Shown one piece after another: positions 1 through 8,613 of a stretch of DNA of 64,000 nucleotides; positions within the stretch are counted from its first letter, which is position 1; every line of letters starts with the position of its first letter. The position numbers were made by a program, and so were the translations under genes. The DNA is from Paraburkholderia sp. SOS3 (GTDB lineage: Bacteria > Pseudomonadota > Gammaproteobacteria > Burkholderiales > Burkholderiaceae), in assembly GCF_001922345.1 (NCBI RefSeq), contig NZ_CP018812.1:1798001-1862000 (forward strand). The letters are read 5' to 3'. Under the pieces are notes generated by a model. It made no database searches. It was not told the origin of the DNA and worked only from the letters and a program-made list of their open reading frames with translations.

Positions 1-189
1 CGGGTTGATCAGAAAATGGCCCGGTTCGTCGGGAACGCTCGCGGAGATGTGCGTGTAGACGAGATCGTCCCAACCGTTCAACGCGGCGAGCCGGTAGGCG
101 GCGGCGAGGTCGATGCGCGTGCGCTGCTCGGCCTCGGAAATCGGGCCGGACGCGGCGACGCGGCTCGCGGGGGTGTGGGCGAACGACAT
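1..189 (-). CDS. class II aldolase/adducin family protein, N-terminal part
   Basis: The first 63 codons of a minus-strand gene that runs off the left edge. The translation holds the typical opening helix and THIS motif of class II aldolase/adducin proteins (AAAYRLAALNGWDDLVYTHIS, followed by a GHFLINP strand). Family members are zinc-dependent aldolases or epimerases acting on sugar phosphates or hydroxy-aldehydes; the zinc histidines lie beyond the edge, so activity cannot be judged. The start is supported by a GAGGAG Shine-Dalgarno sequence just upstream. Many Burkholderia copies are orphan genes of unknown substrate, so no finer call is made. Confidence 0.8.
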   Translation of the reverse strand, partial: MSFAHTPASRVAASGPISEAEQRTRIDLAAAYRLAALNGWDDLVYTHISASVPDEPGHFLINP

Positions 190-298
190 GGATGTCTCCT
201 CGTGTGTACAGGGCGGATGCGAAGCATCAGCACGAGGATGATAGCGGGTTATGTCGAAGCGAGCCGGTCGGCGGGCGCATCGTCCGGCAGCGAGGCGT

Positions 299-862
299 TT
301 AGCCCGCGGCCGACATCTCGCCCGTATCGCCCAGCGCGCGCTGCATCAGCGTCGTATCGAGCCAGCGCCCATGCTTGAAGCCGACGCCGCGCAGCGTGCC
401 GACAAGCTCGAACCCGGCCTGCCGATGCAGCGACAGCGAGCCGCCTGTGCCGCCGTCCGCGATGACCGCGATCATCTGACGCCACGGGCCGCGCTCGCAT
501 CGTTCGATCAGCGCCTGGAGCAGGGCGCGCCCGACGCCGCGGCCACGCAATGCATCGTCGACATAGATTGAGTCTTCGAGCGTGTGCCGGTATGCGATGC
601 GCGGCCGGTACAGCGTCGCATAGCAGTAGCCGGCGACGCGGCCGTCGGTTTCCGCCACGAGATACGGCAAGCCGAGTGCGAGCACCGAGGCGCGCCGCGC
701 GTGCAGATCGTCGACCGAAGGCGGCGTCTCTTCGAACGATGAGACGCCGGTCAGCACGTGGTGCGCGTAGATGGCCTGGATGGCGGGCAGATCCGCATCG
801 GTTGCGTCGCGGATCGCCGGGCCGGACGAAGGGGGAGAAACGGCGGAACCAGGGGCATTCAT
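299..862 (-). CDS. GNAT N-acetyltransferase, phosphinothricin acetyltransferase type
   Basis: 187 aa, close to the usual length of the Pat/Bar group. After a short Ser/Pro-rich start it follows the family pattern: IRDATDADLPAIQAIY at the N-terminus, SFEETPP, the SIYVDDALRGRGVGRALLQA segment carrying the acetyl-CoA pyrophosphate loop (RGRGVGRALL), then GFELVGTLRGVGFKHGRW near the end. Such enzymes acetylate the amino group of phosphinothricin or of methionine sulfoximine/sulfone; the natural substrate in Burkholderiales is usually unknown. No strong Shine-Dalgarno precedes the chosen ATG, and a start a few codons away is possible. It stands alone between the aldolase and the efflux operon. Confidence 0.85.
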   Translation of the reverse strand: MNAPGSAVSPPSSGPAIRDATDADLPAIQAIYAHHVLTGVSSFEETPPSVDDLHARRASVLALGLPYLVAETDGRVAGYCYATLYRPRIAYRHTLEDSIYVDDALRGRGVGRALLQALIERCERGPWRQMIAVIADGGTGGSLSLHRQAGFELVGTLRGVGFKHGRWLDTTLMQRALGDTGEMSAAG

Positions 863-1030
863 TGGTGTTCGTTATCGGTCGTGCTTTGGCAGCCCTCAAT
901 ATGCCCGATCAGTCGTGCAAATTGAAGCGCGTCAAAAACAACCGCTGTGCAGTCGATGCGCGATCCTGCCATGCTGGCAGCGTTGCGCTGCCAGAAGCGG
1001 GCGGCGGAAGGGCGCTAAAAATGCAGCCGG

Positions 1031-1678
1031 CTAACCCGCCGCGGTTTCCTGACGCCGCAGCGCCGGCGAATTCCTCAGCATGCCGATACACGCATCGGCA
1101 ATCAGCTTCGCGTCGCGCGGCAAGTCCACCGACCCGTAGTCGAGCAGCCAGTCGCGCAGCACGCCGCCGAGAAACATCAGCATCAGGCCCGCGGCACGCG
1201 CGGTATCGAGTTCGCGCGGCAACTGGCCCTTGTCGATCGCGTTGCGCAGGCCCAGTTCCATGCGCGTGCGGCCGTCGCGCGCGGCGATGCGTTGCCGCTC
1301 GAGCACCGGCGCCATTTCTTCCGTGTATTCGCACTTCGTGAACAGCACTTCGAAAACGCGGCGGCTATGCGGCTCGATGGCGGCCTTGGCGAGACAGAAC
1401 ATGAAAAGATCGCGGATCCGGCCCAGTGGATCTGCTTCGCGAGGGTCGAACGTGGCGGTGACGAGCATTTCCATCGGCAGCTTCACGCGCTCGGCCATCG
1501 CACTGAACACTTCGCCCTTGTTCCTGAAGTGTCCATAGATGGCGCCGCGCGTGAGCCCCGCGTGCCCGGCGATCCGGGCGAGCGTCGTATGCGCGAAGCC
1601 GTGCTCGAAGAACGTCACTTCGGCCGCGTCGAGAATCTGATCGCGCGTCTTCAGCGCGTCTTCGCGTGTCCGTCTCAT
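1031..1678 (-). CDS. TetR/AcrR family regulator of the adjacent RND pump
   Basis: 215 aa. The N-terminal HTH is typical of AcrR/TtgR/BpeR repressors (RDQILDAAEVTFFEHGF, then TTLARIAGHAGLTRGAIYGHF), followed by a helical ligand-binding domain with the AcrR-type FVLFTKCEYTEEM-like segment (here FEVLFTKCEYTEEM) and a WLLDYGSVDL tail. Expected role: drug-responsive repressor of the pump genes. Its ATG lies only five bases after the stop of the RND permease gene, on the same strand, so it is very probably the last gene of the operon and would regulate its own expression. In the familiar acrAB, mexAB and ttgABC loci the repressor is instead divergent from the adaptor gene. Confidence 0.88.
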   Translation of the reverse strand: MRRTREDALKTRDQILDAAEVTFFEHGFAHTTLARIAGHAGLTRGAIYGHFRNKGEVFSAMAERVKLPMEMLVTATFDPREADPLGRIRDLFMFCLAKAAIEPHSRRVFEVLFTKCEYTEEMAPVLERQRIAARDGRTRMELGLRNAIDKGQLPRELDTARAAGLMLMFLGGVLRDWLLDYGSVDLPRDAKLIADACIGMLRNSPALRRQETAAG

Positions 1679-1683
1679 TGCCG

Positions 1684-4600
1684 TTACACGTTCGCTTCCT
1701 GCGGATCGCCGTCGTCGTGATGGTGGATCTTCTTCGACGGTTCATCGAGCTTGTCGCCGAGCAGACGCCGCACGGTGACGTAGAACACCGGTATCAGCAT
1801 CAGCCCGAAGAACGTCGCGAACAGCATCCCGCCGATCACGCCCGTGCCGATCTCGTGACGCGACGCGGCGCCGGCGCCCGTCGACAGCACGAGCGGCACG
1901 ACACCGAGAATAAACGCCATCGAGGTCATCAGAATCGGCCGCAGACGCAGGCGGCCCGCTTCGATGACCGCATCGTAGAGCGTCATGCCCCGCGCCTGGC
2001 CTTCGACCGCAAACTCGACGATCAGAATCGCGTTCTTCGCGGCAAGACCCACCACCGTCACGAGACCGATCTTGAAGTAGATGTCGTTCGGCACCTTGAA
2101 CCACAGACAGAACGCGAGCATGCCCAGCATGCCGAGCGGCACGACGAGCAGAACGGCCACCGGAATCGTCCAGCTTTCGTACAGCGCCGCGAGACACAGG
2201 AACACCACGAGCACGGACAGCCCGAGCAGCACGGTCGCGGAGCTGCCCGCGAGCAGTTCCTGATACGACTGGCCGGTCCAGTCCGCCGCAAAGCCGTTCG
2301 GCAGCTTCGTATCGACGATGTTCTGCAGCGTGTCGATCGCCTGACCGGTCGAATAGCCCGGCGCCGAGTTACCGACGATCTCGATCGCCGAGTAACCGTT
2401 ATAACGCGGCAACACGAGCGGACCGATGGTCCATTGAGTCTTCACGACACTCGACAGCGGCACCATGTTGTACGGTGCGATGCCGGTGTTCGCAGCCGAC
2501 GGATTGACCTGCGTCAGATATCCGCTGCTGTTGGCCGCGCCGGTCGAGCTCGACGATGACGTACTGGCCGTTGTCGCGGTGCTCGCACTCGACGTCCCGC
2601 TTGTGATGCCGTTGGTTCCGCTGGTCGCCTTGGTCGGCGTATACAGATGCTGGAACGCATCGAGACCCATCCGGTACGGCGCGTCGGCCTGGATATACAC
2701 GCGCTTCACGCGGCCGCCGTACGTGAACTGATCGATATAGAACGGCGCCAGTTGCATCTGGATCGTCGCATAGACATCGCTCAACGACAGGCCCATCGCT
2801 TCGGCCTGCACACGGTCGACCGCGATGTCCAGCTGCGGCGCGGTCGGCAGCGAGTTCGGCCGGATGCCGAACAGCACCGGGCTCTTCGTGGCGTCCGTGA
2901 CCAGCGTCGCCGTCGCCGCGTCGAGCTCCGCGCGCGACTGGCCTTCACGCGCCTGCAGATACATATCGATACCGCCGAACTGGCTCAGGCCGCGAATGGT
3001 CGGCAGGTTGGTCGCGAAGATCTGTGCATCGGGAATCGCGTGCAGGATCTGATTCACCTCGGGAATCAGCTGCATGGCGGTTTTCGAGCGCTTGTCCCAG
3101 TCGGTCAGCTTGATGAACGCCATACCGACGTTTTCGCTCGTGCCGACGAAACTGAAGCCTTCCGGCTGGAAGATGCTCGAAATGTCCTTGCCGACGGGAC
3201 TCTTCAGCAGCGTCTGGCGAACCTCGGTCATCACGTGGTTCGTGCGCTGGATCGTCGCGCCCGGCGGTAGATTGATCAGCGCGAGAATGAAGCCCTGGTC
3301 TTCGTCCGGCACGAAGCCGGTCGGCAGCTTCGTGTACAGGAAGCCGGCCAGCACGGTGACGATCACGAACAGCGTCATCCAGATCGGCACGCGGCGCGCC
3401 GAATGGCCGACATGGCGCACGTAATGGTGCGTCAGCCACTCGAAGCCGCTGTCGAACTTGCGGAACAGCCAGTTCTTCTGCACATGCGAGCCCTGTTTCA
3501 GGATCGCCGCGCACAGCGACGGCGTGAACGACATCGCGAGGAAGGCCGAGAAGATCATCGACACGGCGATCGTCAACGCGAACTGTGCGTAGATGATGCC
3601 GGTGGCGCCCGGTTGCAGCGCGGACGGCACGAACACGGCCGACAGCACGACCGTAATCGCGACGATGGCCCCCGTGATCTGCTTCATCGCCTTGATGGTG
3701 GCGGTGCGAGGGTCGGACTTGTCCTCCGTCATGATGCGCTCGACGTTTTCGATCACGACGATCGCATCGTCCACCACAATGCCGATGGCAAGCACCATCC
3801 CGAACAGCGTCAGCTGGTTGAGCGTGTAGTGAAGCGCGGACAGGCCGATGAACGTGCCGAGCAGCGCGACCGGTATCACGAGCGTTGGAATGATCGTGGC
3901 CCGGAAGTTCTGCAGGAACAGCAGCATCACGAGGAACACGAGGATGATCGCCTCGGCGAGCGTGTGCACGACGTCCGCGATCGACGCGGTGATGAATGGC
4001 GTGGTGTCGTACGGCACGCTCCACGACACCCCGTTCGGCAGGTCTTTCGCGAGCGACGTCATTTCCGCTTTCACCGCCTTCGCGACCGCCAGCGCGTTTG
4101 CGCCCGGCAGCAGGAACACCGCGAGGCCGCCGGCCGGCTTGCCGTCCCAGACCGGCGCGATGCCGTAGGTTTGCGCGCCGAACGTGATGTTCGCGACGTC
4201 CTTCAGACGCACCACCGTGCCGTTGCTGTTCGCCACGATGATGATGTCCTCGAACTGCTTGCGCGTCGAGAACAGCGAATCGCCGGAGACGGTGGCGGTG
4301 AACACCTGGCCGGGCAACGCCGGATCCGCGCCGAGCGAACCGGCCGCGAACTGCGCGTTCTGCGCGCTGATCGCGGTTTCCACCTGCGTGGTCGACAGCC
4401 CATACGACTGCAGCTTGTCCGGGTTGAGCCAGATACGCATCGCGTATTCGGAGCCGAGCAGCGTGGTATTTCCGACGCCGTTCACGCGGCCGATCTGCGG
4501 CTGGATGTCCGACGCGAGGATGTCCGAGAGGCGCCCGGCGTCGATCGCCGGATTATCCGAACGCAGCGCGAGGAACATCAGGATATCGGGGCTCGCCTTT

Positions 4601-4989
4601 GCGACCACGACGCCTTGCTGCACGACCGCGGACGGCAGCAGCGGCTGGGCGACCGTGATCTTGTTCTGCACCTGCACCTGCGCGATGTCGGGATTCGTGC
4701 CGGTCGCGAACGTCAGCGTGATGACGGACTGGCCGTTCGAACTCGACTTCGAACTGAAGTACAGCAGATTGTCGATGCCGGTCAGCTGCTGCTCGATCAC
4801 CTGCGTGACGGTGGTTTCCATCGTCTGCGCGCTCGCGCCCGGATAGGTCGACGTGATCGTCACCTGCGGCGGCGCGATGTCCGGATACGAGTCGATCCCC
4901 ATCGAGCGCATCGCGATGTATCCGAACAGCGAAATCAGGATCGCGACGACCCACGCGAAGACCGGGCGTTTGATAAAGAAACTCGGCAT
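1684..4989 (-). CDS. HAE1-family RND multidrug efflux permease (AcrB/MexB type)
   Basis: 1101 aa inner-membrane proton/drug antiporter. It opens with MPSFFIKRPVFAWVVAI, carries the TM4 proton-relay pair in GIVVDDAIVVIENVERI (about residues 407-408), the TM10 lysine in VGLAAKNAILIVEFA, and family blocks such as RLRPILMTSMAFILGVVPL and GTGVIGGM near the end. It is about 50 residues longer than AcrB because of a Ser/Thr/Gly/Ala-rich insert at roughly residues 783-837, within the second half of the periplasmic porter domain. AGGAG precedes the ATG. It sits 11 bases after the adaptor gene and 5 bases before the tetR gene, so all are one transcript. Substrate range cannot be read from sequence. Confidence 0.95.
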   Translation of the reverse strand: MPSFFIKRPVFAWVVAILISLFGYIAMRSMGIDSYPDIAPPQVTITSTYPGASAQTMETTVTQVIEQQLTGIDNLLYFSSKSSSNGQSVITLTFATGTNPDIAQVQVQNKITVAQPLLPSAVVQQGVVVAKASPDILMFLALRSDNPAIDAGRLSDILASDIQPQIGRVNGVGNTTLLGSEYAMRIWLNPDKLQSYGLSTTQVETAISAQNAQFAAGSLGADPALPGQVFTATVSGDSLFSTRKQFEDIIIVANSNGTVVRLKDVANITFGAQTYGIAPVWDGKPAGGLAVFLLPGANALAVAKAVKAEMTSLAKDLPNGVSWSVPYDTTPFITASIADVVHTLAEAIILVFLVMLLFLQNFRATIIPTLVIPVALLGTFIGLSALHYTLNQLTLFGMVLAIGIVVDDAIVVIENVERIMTEDKSDPRTATIKAMKQITGAIVAITVVLSAVFVPSALQPGATGIIYAQFALTIAVSMIFSAFLAMSFTPSLCAAILKQGSHVQKNWLFRKFDSGFEWLTHHYVRHVGHSARRVPIWMTLFVIVTVLAGFLYTKLPTGFVPDEDQGFILALINLPPGATIQRTNHVMTEVRQTLLKSPVGKDISSIFQPEGFSFVGTSENVGMAFIKLTDWDKRSKTAMQLIPEVNQILHAIPDAQIFATNLPTIRGLSQFGGIDMYLQAREGQSRAELDAATATLVTDATKSPVLFGIRPNSLPTAPQLDIAVDRVQAEAMGLSLSDVYATIQMQLAPFYIDQFTYGGRVKRVYIQADAPYRMGLDAFQHLYTPTKATSGTNGITSGTSSASTATTASTSSSSSTGAANSSGYLTQVNPSAANTGIAPYNMVPLSSVVKTQWTIGPLVLPRYNGYSAIEIVGNSAPGYSTGQAIDTLQNIVDTKLPNGFAADWTGQSYQELLAGSSATVLLGLSVLVVFLCLAALYESWTIPVAVLLVVPLGMLGMLAFCLWFKVPNDIYFKIGLVTVVGLAAKNAILIVEFAVEGQARGMTLYDAVIEAGRLRLRPILMTSMAFILGVVPLVLSTGAGAASRHEIGTGVIGGMLFATFFGLMLIPVFYVTVRRLLGDKLDEPSKKIHHHDDGDPQEANV

Positions 4990-5000
4990 GCCGGAAACTC

Positions 5001-6284
5001 CTATTGCGCGCGGCTAGCCGCGTTCGCCGTGTCGGGTGCGGACGCCGCCGCGGCGCTCGCCGTCATGGCGCCCGATGCGGCCGGGGCCGGGGCCGCCGCT
5101 GCTGGGGCGCTTGCGGCCGCGGCGCCTGATGCGGCGGCTGCGGGCGGCTGCCATGCAACGGGCACCACCGGCTGGCCCTCGTGGACGCTCTGCAGTTGCG
5201 TGACGAGCACGCGGTCGCCGTCGTCGAGTCCGCCCGTGACGATCCAGCTGTCCTTGTACTGGTAGGCCGCGGTGATGTCCTTGCGCACGATCTTGTTGTC
5301 CGGGCTCACCGTGTACATGTACGAACCGACCGTGTCGCGCAGCAGCGCCTGCTGCGGCACGAGGATCACGTTGTTCTGCTGGCCGAGGTTCATCGTCAGG
5401 TTCACGTACATGCCGGGCAACAGCACATGGTTCGGGTTGGCCACGAGCGCGCGCAGATTGACCGCGCCGGTCGTCGCATTGACGGTCACGTCGGTGAAGT
5501 CGAGCGTGCCGACCTTGTCGTACACGCTGCCGTCGGGCAGCGTGACTTCGACCGTGGTCCGGTTCTGGTTCGACAGCGCGACCGAGCCCTTCGTCGCGGC
5601 CTGGCGCAGCGTGACGAGATCGGCGGCGCTGATCGTGAAGTTCACGTACGACGGGTCGATCTGCTGGACCGTGGTGAGCAGCGTGCCCGCCGCGCCGGCG
5701 TCGCTGTTGCCGCTGCCGACCACCGCGCCCGCGGTGACGAGCTGCTGGCTTGCGATGCCGCTGATCGGCGAGGTCACGCGCGTGTAGTCGAGATTGATGC
5801 GCGAGCTCTCGACGAGCGCCTGATCCGCTTTCACCTTCGCGGCCGCACTGCGTTCGGCGGCGTCGGAGTTGTCGACGGTCTGTTGCGACACCGAGCCGAC
5901 CGGCAGCAGTTTGCGATTACGCACCGCGGTGATGTGGTCGTTGACGTAGGTCGCCTGGTCCTGCGCGAGCTGCGCGAGGTTGTTGTCGAGCTGCGCCTTG
6001 TAGAAGGTCGGGTCGATCTGGAACAGCAGTTGCCCTTCGCGCACCTGGCTGCCTTCCTTGTAGACGCGTTTGAGCAGCACACCGGACACGCGCGCGGTCA
6101 CGTTCGCGCTGTAATACGGCGAAAGCCTGCCGACCAGATCCCTCGTGAGCGGCACGTCCTGCTTGTGCACGGTCACCACCGACACATGCGGCGGCGGCGG
6201 TGCGGCCGGCTTCTGTTTGCTGCAAGCGGCGAGGCCCACGAGTAAAAGGCACAGCAAAGGCCCGCGTAGCGGGAATGACTTCAT
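5001..6284 (-). CDS. RND efflux periplasmic adaptor lipoprotein (AcrA/MexA type)
   Basis: 427 aa membrane-fusion protein linking the RND pump to the outer-membrane channel. The signal peptide ends in a lipobox (LVGLAACSKQ), so it should be anchored to the inner membrane by a lipidated Cys. The family layout is visible: beta-barrel/lipoyl segment RDLVGRLSPYYSANVTARVSG, GSQVREGQLLFQIDP, a coiled hairpin, NLDYTRVTSPISG, and FTDVTVNATTGAVNLRA. After the core there is an unusual low-complexity Ala/Pro/Ser tail of about 45 residues, not needed in AcrA. The start has GGAG nine bases upstream. A 138-base gap separates it from the upstream outer-membrane factor gene; I saw no clear terminator there. 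Confidence 0.94.
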   Translation of the reverse strand: MKSFPLRGPLLCLLLVGLAACSKQKPAAPPPPHVSVVTVHKQDVPLTRDLVGRLSPYYSANVTARVSGVLLKRVYKEGSQVREGQLLFQIDPTFYKAQLDNNLAQLAQDQATYVNDHITAVRNRKLLPVGSVSQQTVDNSDAAERSAAAKVKADQALVESSRINLDYTRVTSPISGIASQQLVTAGAVVGSGNSDAGAAGTLLTTVQQIDPSYVNFTISAADLVTLRQAATKGSVALSNQNRTTVEVTLPDGSVYDKVGTLDFTDVTVNATTGAVNLRALVANPNHVLLPGMYVNLTMNLGQQNNVILVPQQALLRDTVGSYMYTVSPDNKIVRKDITAAYQYKDSWIVTGGLDDGDRVLVTQLQSVHEGQPVVPVAWQPPAAAASGAAAASAPAAAAPAPAASGAMTASAAAASAPDTANAASRAQ

Positions 6285-6422
6285 GAAGACTCCATTCTTG
6301 CTTGACGGCAGTGATGACGACAGCCCGAGGCATCCGGCGCGGTATTCGTCGCATGACGAAGCCCGAACATCAGCCGGAGCGCCGCGAGTAGCGGGGATTC
6401 AAACATCCAGGACCGGCGCGGT

Positions 6423-8018
6423 TCAGCGCGGCGGCGGCGTCGACGCCTGCTGCTGGTCCGACGCCGCATCCGGCGCCGAAGCGGTCGTTGCCTTCGAAGA
6501 CGCGCCGTTGCCGGCGGCCTGCATGTCCTTGTAGTCCCAGCCCCCGCCGAGATTCCTGACGAGTGCGACGCTGCTCTGCGCGAGCAGCGCCTGCGTGTCG
6601 CTCAGGTTCTGCTCGGCGAGCAGCAGGGTCAGCTGCTGGGTCAGCACGTCCTGCTGGCTGGCCGCGCCGGCCTCGAACTGCGCGTTCGAACTGGCGAACA
6701 GCTGCTGGTTGCGCTTGAGAATATCCGTGAACGACTGCGCCTGCTGGCGCAGGTGATTGACCGAGGAGAGGCTGTCTTCGACGTTCTGGAACGCGGTGAG
6801 CACCGTGTTGCGGTAGGTTGCGACATCCTGGTCATAGGTGGCGCGGGCCTGGCGTACCGCGGCTGTGCGTTCGCCGCCGTCGAAAATCGTCTGGGCGATA
6901 TCGGGGCCGAGCGTCCAGAAGCGGTTCGGCAGCGAGAACAGATTGGCGAACGTATTGTGCTGGAAGCCGCCCGTGGCCGACAGCGTGACGGTCGGGAAGA
7001 ATGCGGCTTCGGCCACGCCGATCAACGCATTGGCCGACGCCGCCGTGCGTTCGGCGGCCACCACGTCGTAGCGGCGCTCGAGCAGTTGCGACGGCACGCC
7101 GAGCGGGATTTGCGGCTGTACGAACGCATAATTCGGATCCGGCGCGATCGAGAAGTTGCCGGGCGGCACGCCTACCAGGACGGCGATCGCGTGCTCGTCC
7201 TGCTCGCGCGCGATCAGCGTGGTCTGCAGGTCGGCAATTACCACCTCGAGGTTGTCCTGCGCGGCGAGCACCTGGTCGTTCGACGCCTGGCCTTCGCGAT
7301 ACGCTTCCTGCGTCATATAGAGGATGCGGCTGTCGATGTCCTTTTGTTGCGTGAGCAACTGGATGTCGACGTCGGCCTGCCGCAATTCGAAATAGTCGAT
7401 CGCAATGCTCGCGGCGATGGAGAGCCGCTGCCCGGCCAGTTGCGCGTCGGTGGCTTCCGCGGTGCCTCTCGCCGATTCGACCTGGCGGCGGATCGCGCCC
7501 CACAGGTCGAGCTCCCACGACGCCGTGGCGCTCGCGACGAAGTCGTTGTTCACGCCCGGCGCAAACGAGCCCGTGGCCGAGCGCGACGTTGCGCCGGCCG
7601 GCGTGCCGCTGCGCGTGCCGGACAGGTCCGCCGTGACGATCGGGAACAGCTGCGCCCGGTTCTCCTGAACGATCGCGAGCGCGGCGCGGTACGCGGCTTC
7701 GGCGGCGGCGATCGTGAAGTTCGCCTTCTGCGATTGTTCGATGAGTTCGGTGAGCTTGTCGTCGTTATACATGCGCCACCAGTCGCTCGACAGCGATGCC
7801 TGCGGGTTGGCCTGGGCGCGATTCCAGTTGGCGCCTTCCTTGAAGCTTTGCGGCACCTGGACATCGGGCCGCTTGAAGTCCGGGCCGAGCGCGCATGCCG
7901 TGACGGCGAGCGTGGCGGCGAGCGCGACGCCGCTCTTCAACAGGCGCCATGCCGGCGAGGGCGGCAAGGCGCGCGGCGCTTCAGATAACGATGGGGCAAT
8001 CAGCGAAACAATTTTCAC
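6423..8018 (-). CDS. outer-membrane efflux factor lipoprotein (NodT/OprM family)
   Basis: 531 aa, TolC-type channel that completes the tripartite pump. The start codon is GTG with AGGAAG upstream. A signal peptide ends in the lipobox LAVTACALGPDF, followed by the NodT signature FKRPDVQVPQSF. Two outer-membrane efflux repeats follow, with the usual SWELDLWGAIRRQVESARG in the first and FWTLGPDIAQTIFDGGERTAAVRQA in the second. The C-terminal 25 residues are Ala/Ser/Thr/Gln-rich. It is the first gene of the operon; in most characterised RND operons the channel gene comes last or is elsewhere. Confidence 0.93.
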   Translation of the reverse strand: MKIVSLIAPSLSEAPRALPPSPAWRLLKSGVALAATLAVTACALGPDFKRPDVQVPQSFKEGANWNRAQANPQASLSSDWWRMYNDDKLTELIEQSQKANFTIAAAEAAYRAALAIVQENRAQLFPIVTADLSGTRSGTPAGATSRSATGSFAPGVNNDFVASATASWELDLWGAIRRQVESARGTAEATDAQLAGQRLSIAASIAIDYFELRQADVDIQLLTQQKDIDSRILYMTQEAYREGQASNDQVLAAQDNLEVVIADLQTTLIAREQDEHAIAVLVGVPPGNFSIAPDPNYAFVQPQIPLGVPSQLLERRYDVVAAERTAASANALIGVAEAAFFPTVTLSATGGFQHNTFANLFSLPNRFWTLGPDIAQTIFDGGERTAAVRQARATYDQDVATYRNTVLTAFQNVEDSLSSVNHLRQQAQSFTDILKRNQQLFASSNAQFEAGAASQQDVLTQQLTLLLAEQNLSDTQALLAQSSVALVRNLGGGWDYKDMQAAGNGASSKATTASAPDAASDQQQASTPPPR

Positions 8019-8613
8019 GCAGGCTTCCTGTCAAGGAATCGAGTGGCAAGTGAAATGCGACGGTTGCAAAAATGAACGTATAGCTTTGCTCTGTGACGAA
8101 CGCTCGTCGTGCATTCGGCGATTCTAGTCGGTATGAGTGAAGTTATGACTGCATGTTTTGTTTACAGCGTGTTTCGTATGGCGGCAACAACAATGGCCAT
8201 GCAAAACAGGTGTGTAAGCTTAATGAAAAAATATACGCCGGGCGACTATTGGAAATACGCGAATTTTTGAATTCGCACGATGTCGATTGCGAAGTCTGAT
8301 CGTCCAATGCGAAAAGACTGTGGTCGAAAAGTCATGAAAACGGGCAAAATCAGGCAATCCGGATTAAGTCGTCCGCAATGTTGCTTACATAACACTGGTC
8401 GACTGTTGTGTCGCGCAACGGGAGTAGACGCGATGCGCGTAATCGTTGTTGCGCCAATGCAATAATGCATTGCGCTTTAAGAAGTAATCGTTACGCCGCT
8501 TCGCTTAATGGCCGATGTCTTATGTCGCACGTGTCGCGCATGATTAACGCGCTTTGCGCAATAGAGAAGGGTGCGCAATGCGCACCCTTCTCCGGCAATC
8601 CGACGCTCGCGCA
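8019..8613. other. long AT-richer intergenic region upstream of the RND operon
   Basis: About 595 bases without a credible gene, clearly lower in GC than its surroundings. It must hold the promoter and operator of the minus-strand RND operon. An imperfect inverted repeat, GACGA at 8095-8099 and TCGTC at 8104-8108, lies about 80 bases before the GTG start and is a possible TetR site (inference). A second pair, TGTTTTG near 8155 and CAAAACA near 8200, is also inverted. The right end holds the hairpin at 8564-8592. I could not identify a -35/-10 pair with confidence. Confidence 0.4.
8564..8592 (-). terminator. perfect 13-bp hairpin after the TAXI gene
   Basis: GAGAAGGGTGCGC at 8564-8576 and its exact complement at 8580-8592 flank a three-base loop. 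It lies 21 bases beyond the stop of the minus-strand TAXI gene, the right place for a terminator. The sequence after the stem on the minus strand has only a weak T content, so it may act as an mRNA 3'-end stabiliser or a factor-assisted terminator. Confidence 0.6.

Noticed and set aside
3403-5265. Long plus-strand open frame opposite the RND permease and adaptor genes
   Set aside because: Arg/His/Asp-rich translation without family features; a product of GC-rich codon bias on the other strand.
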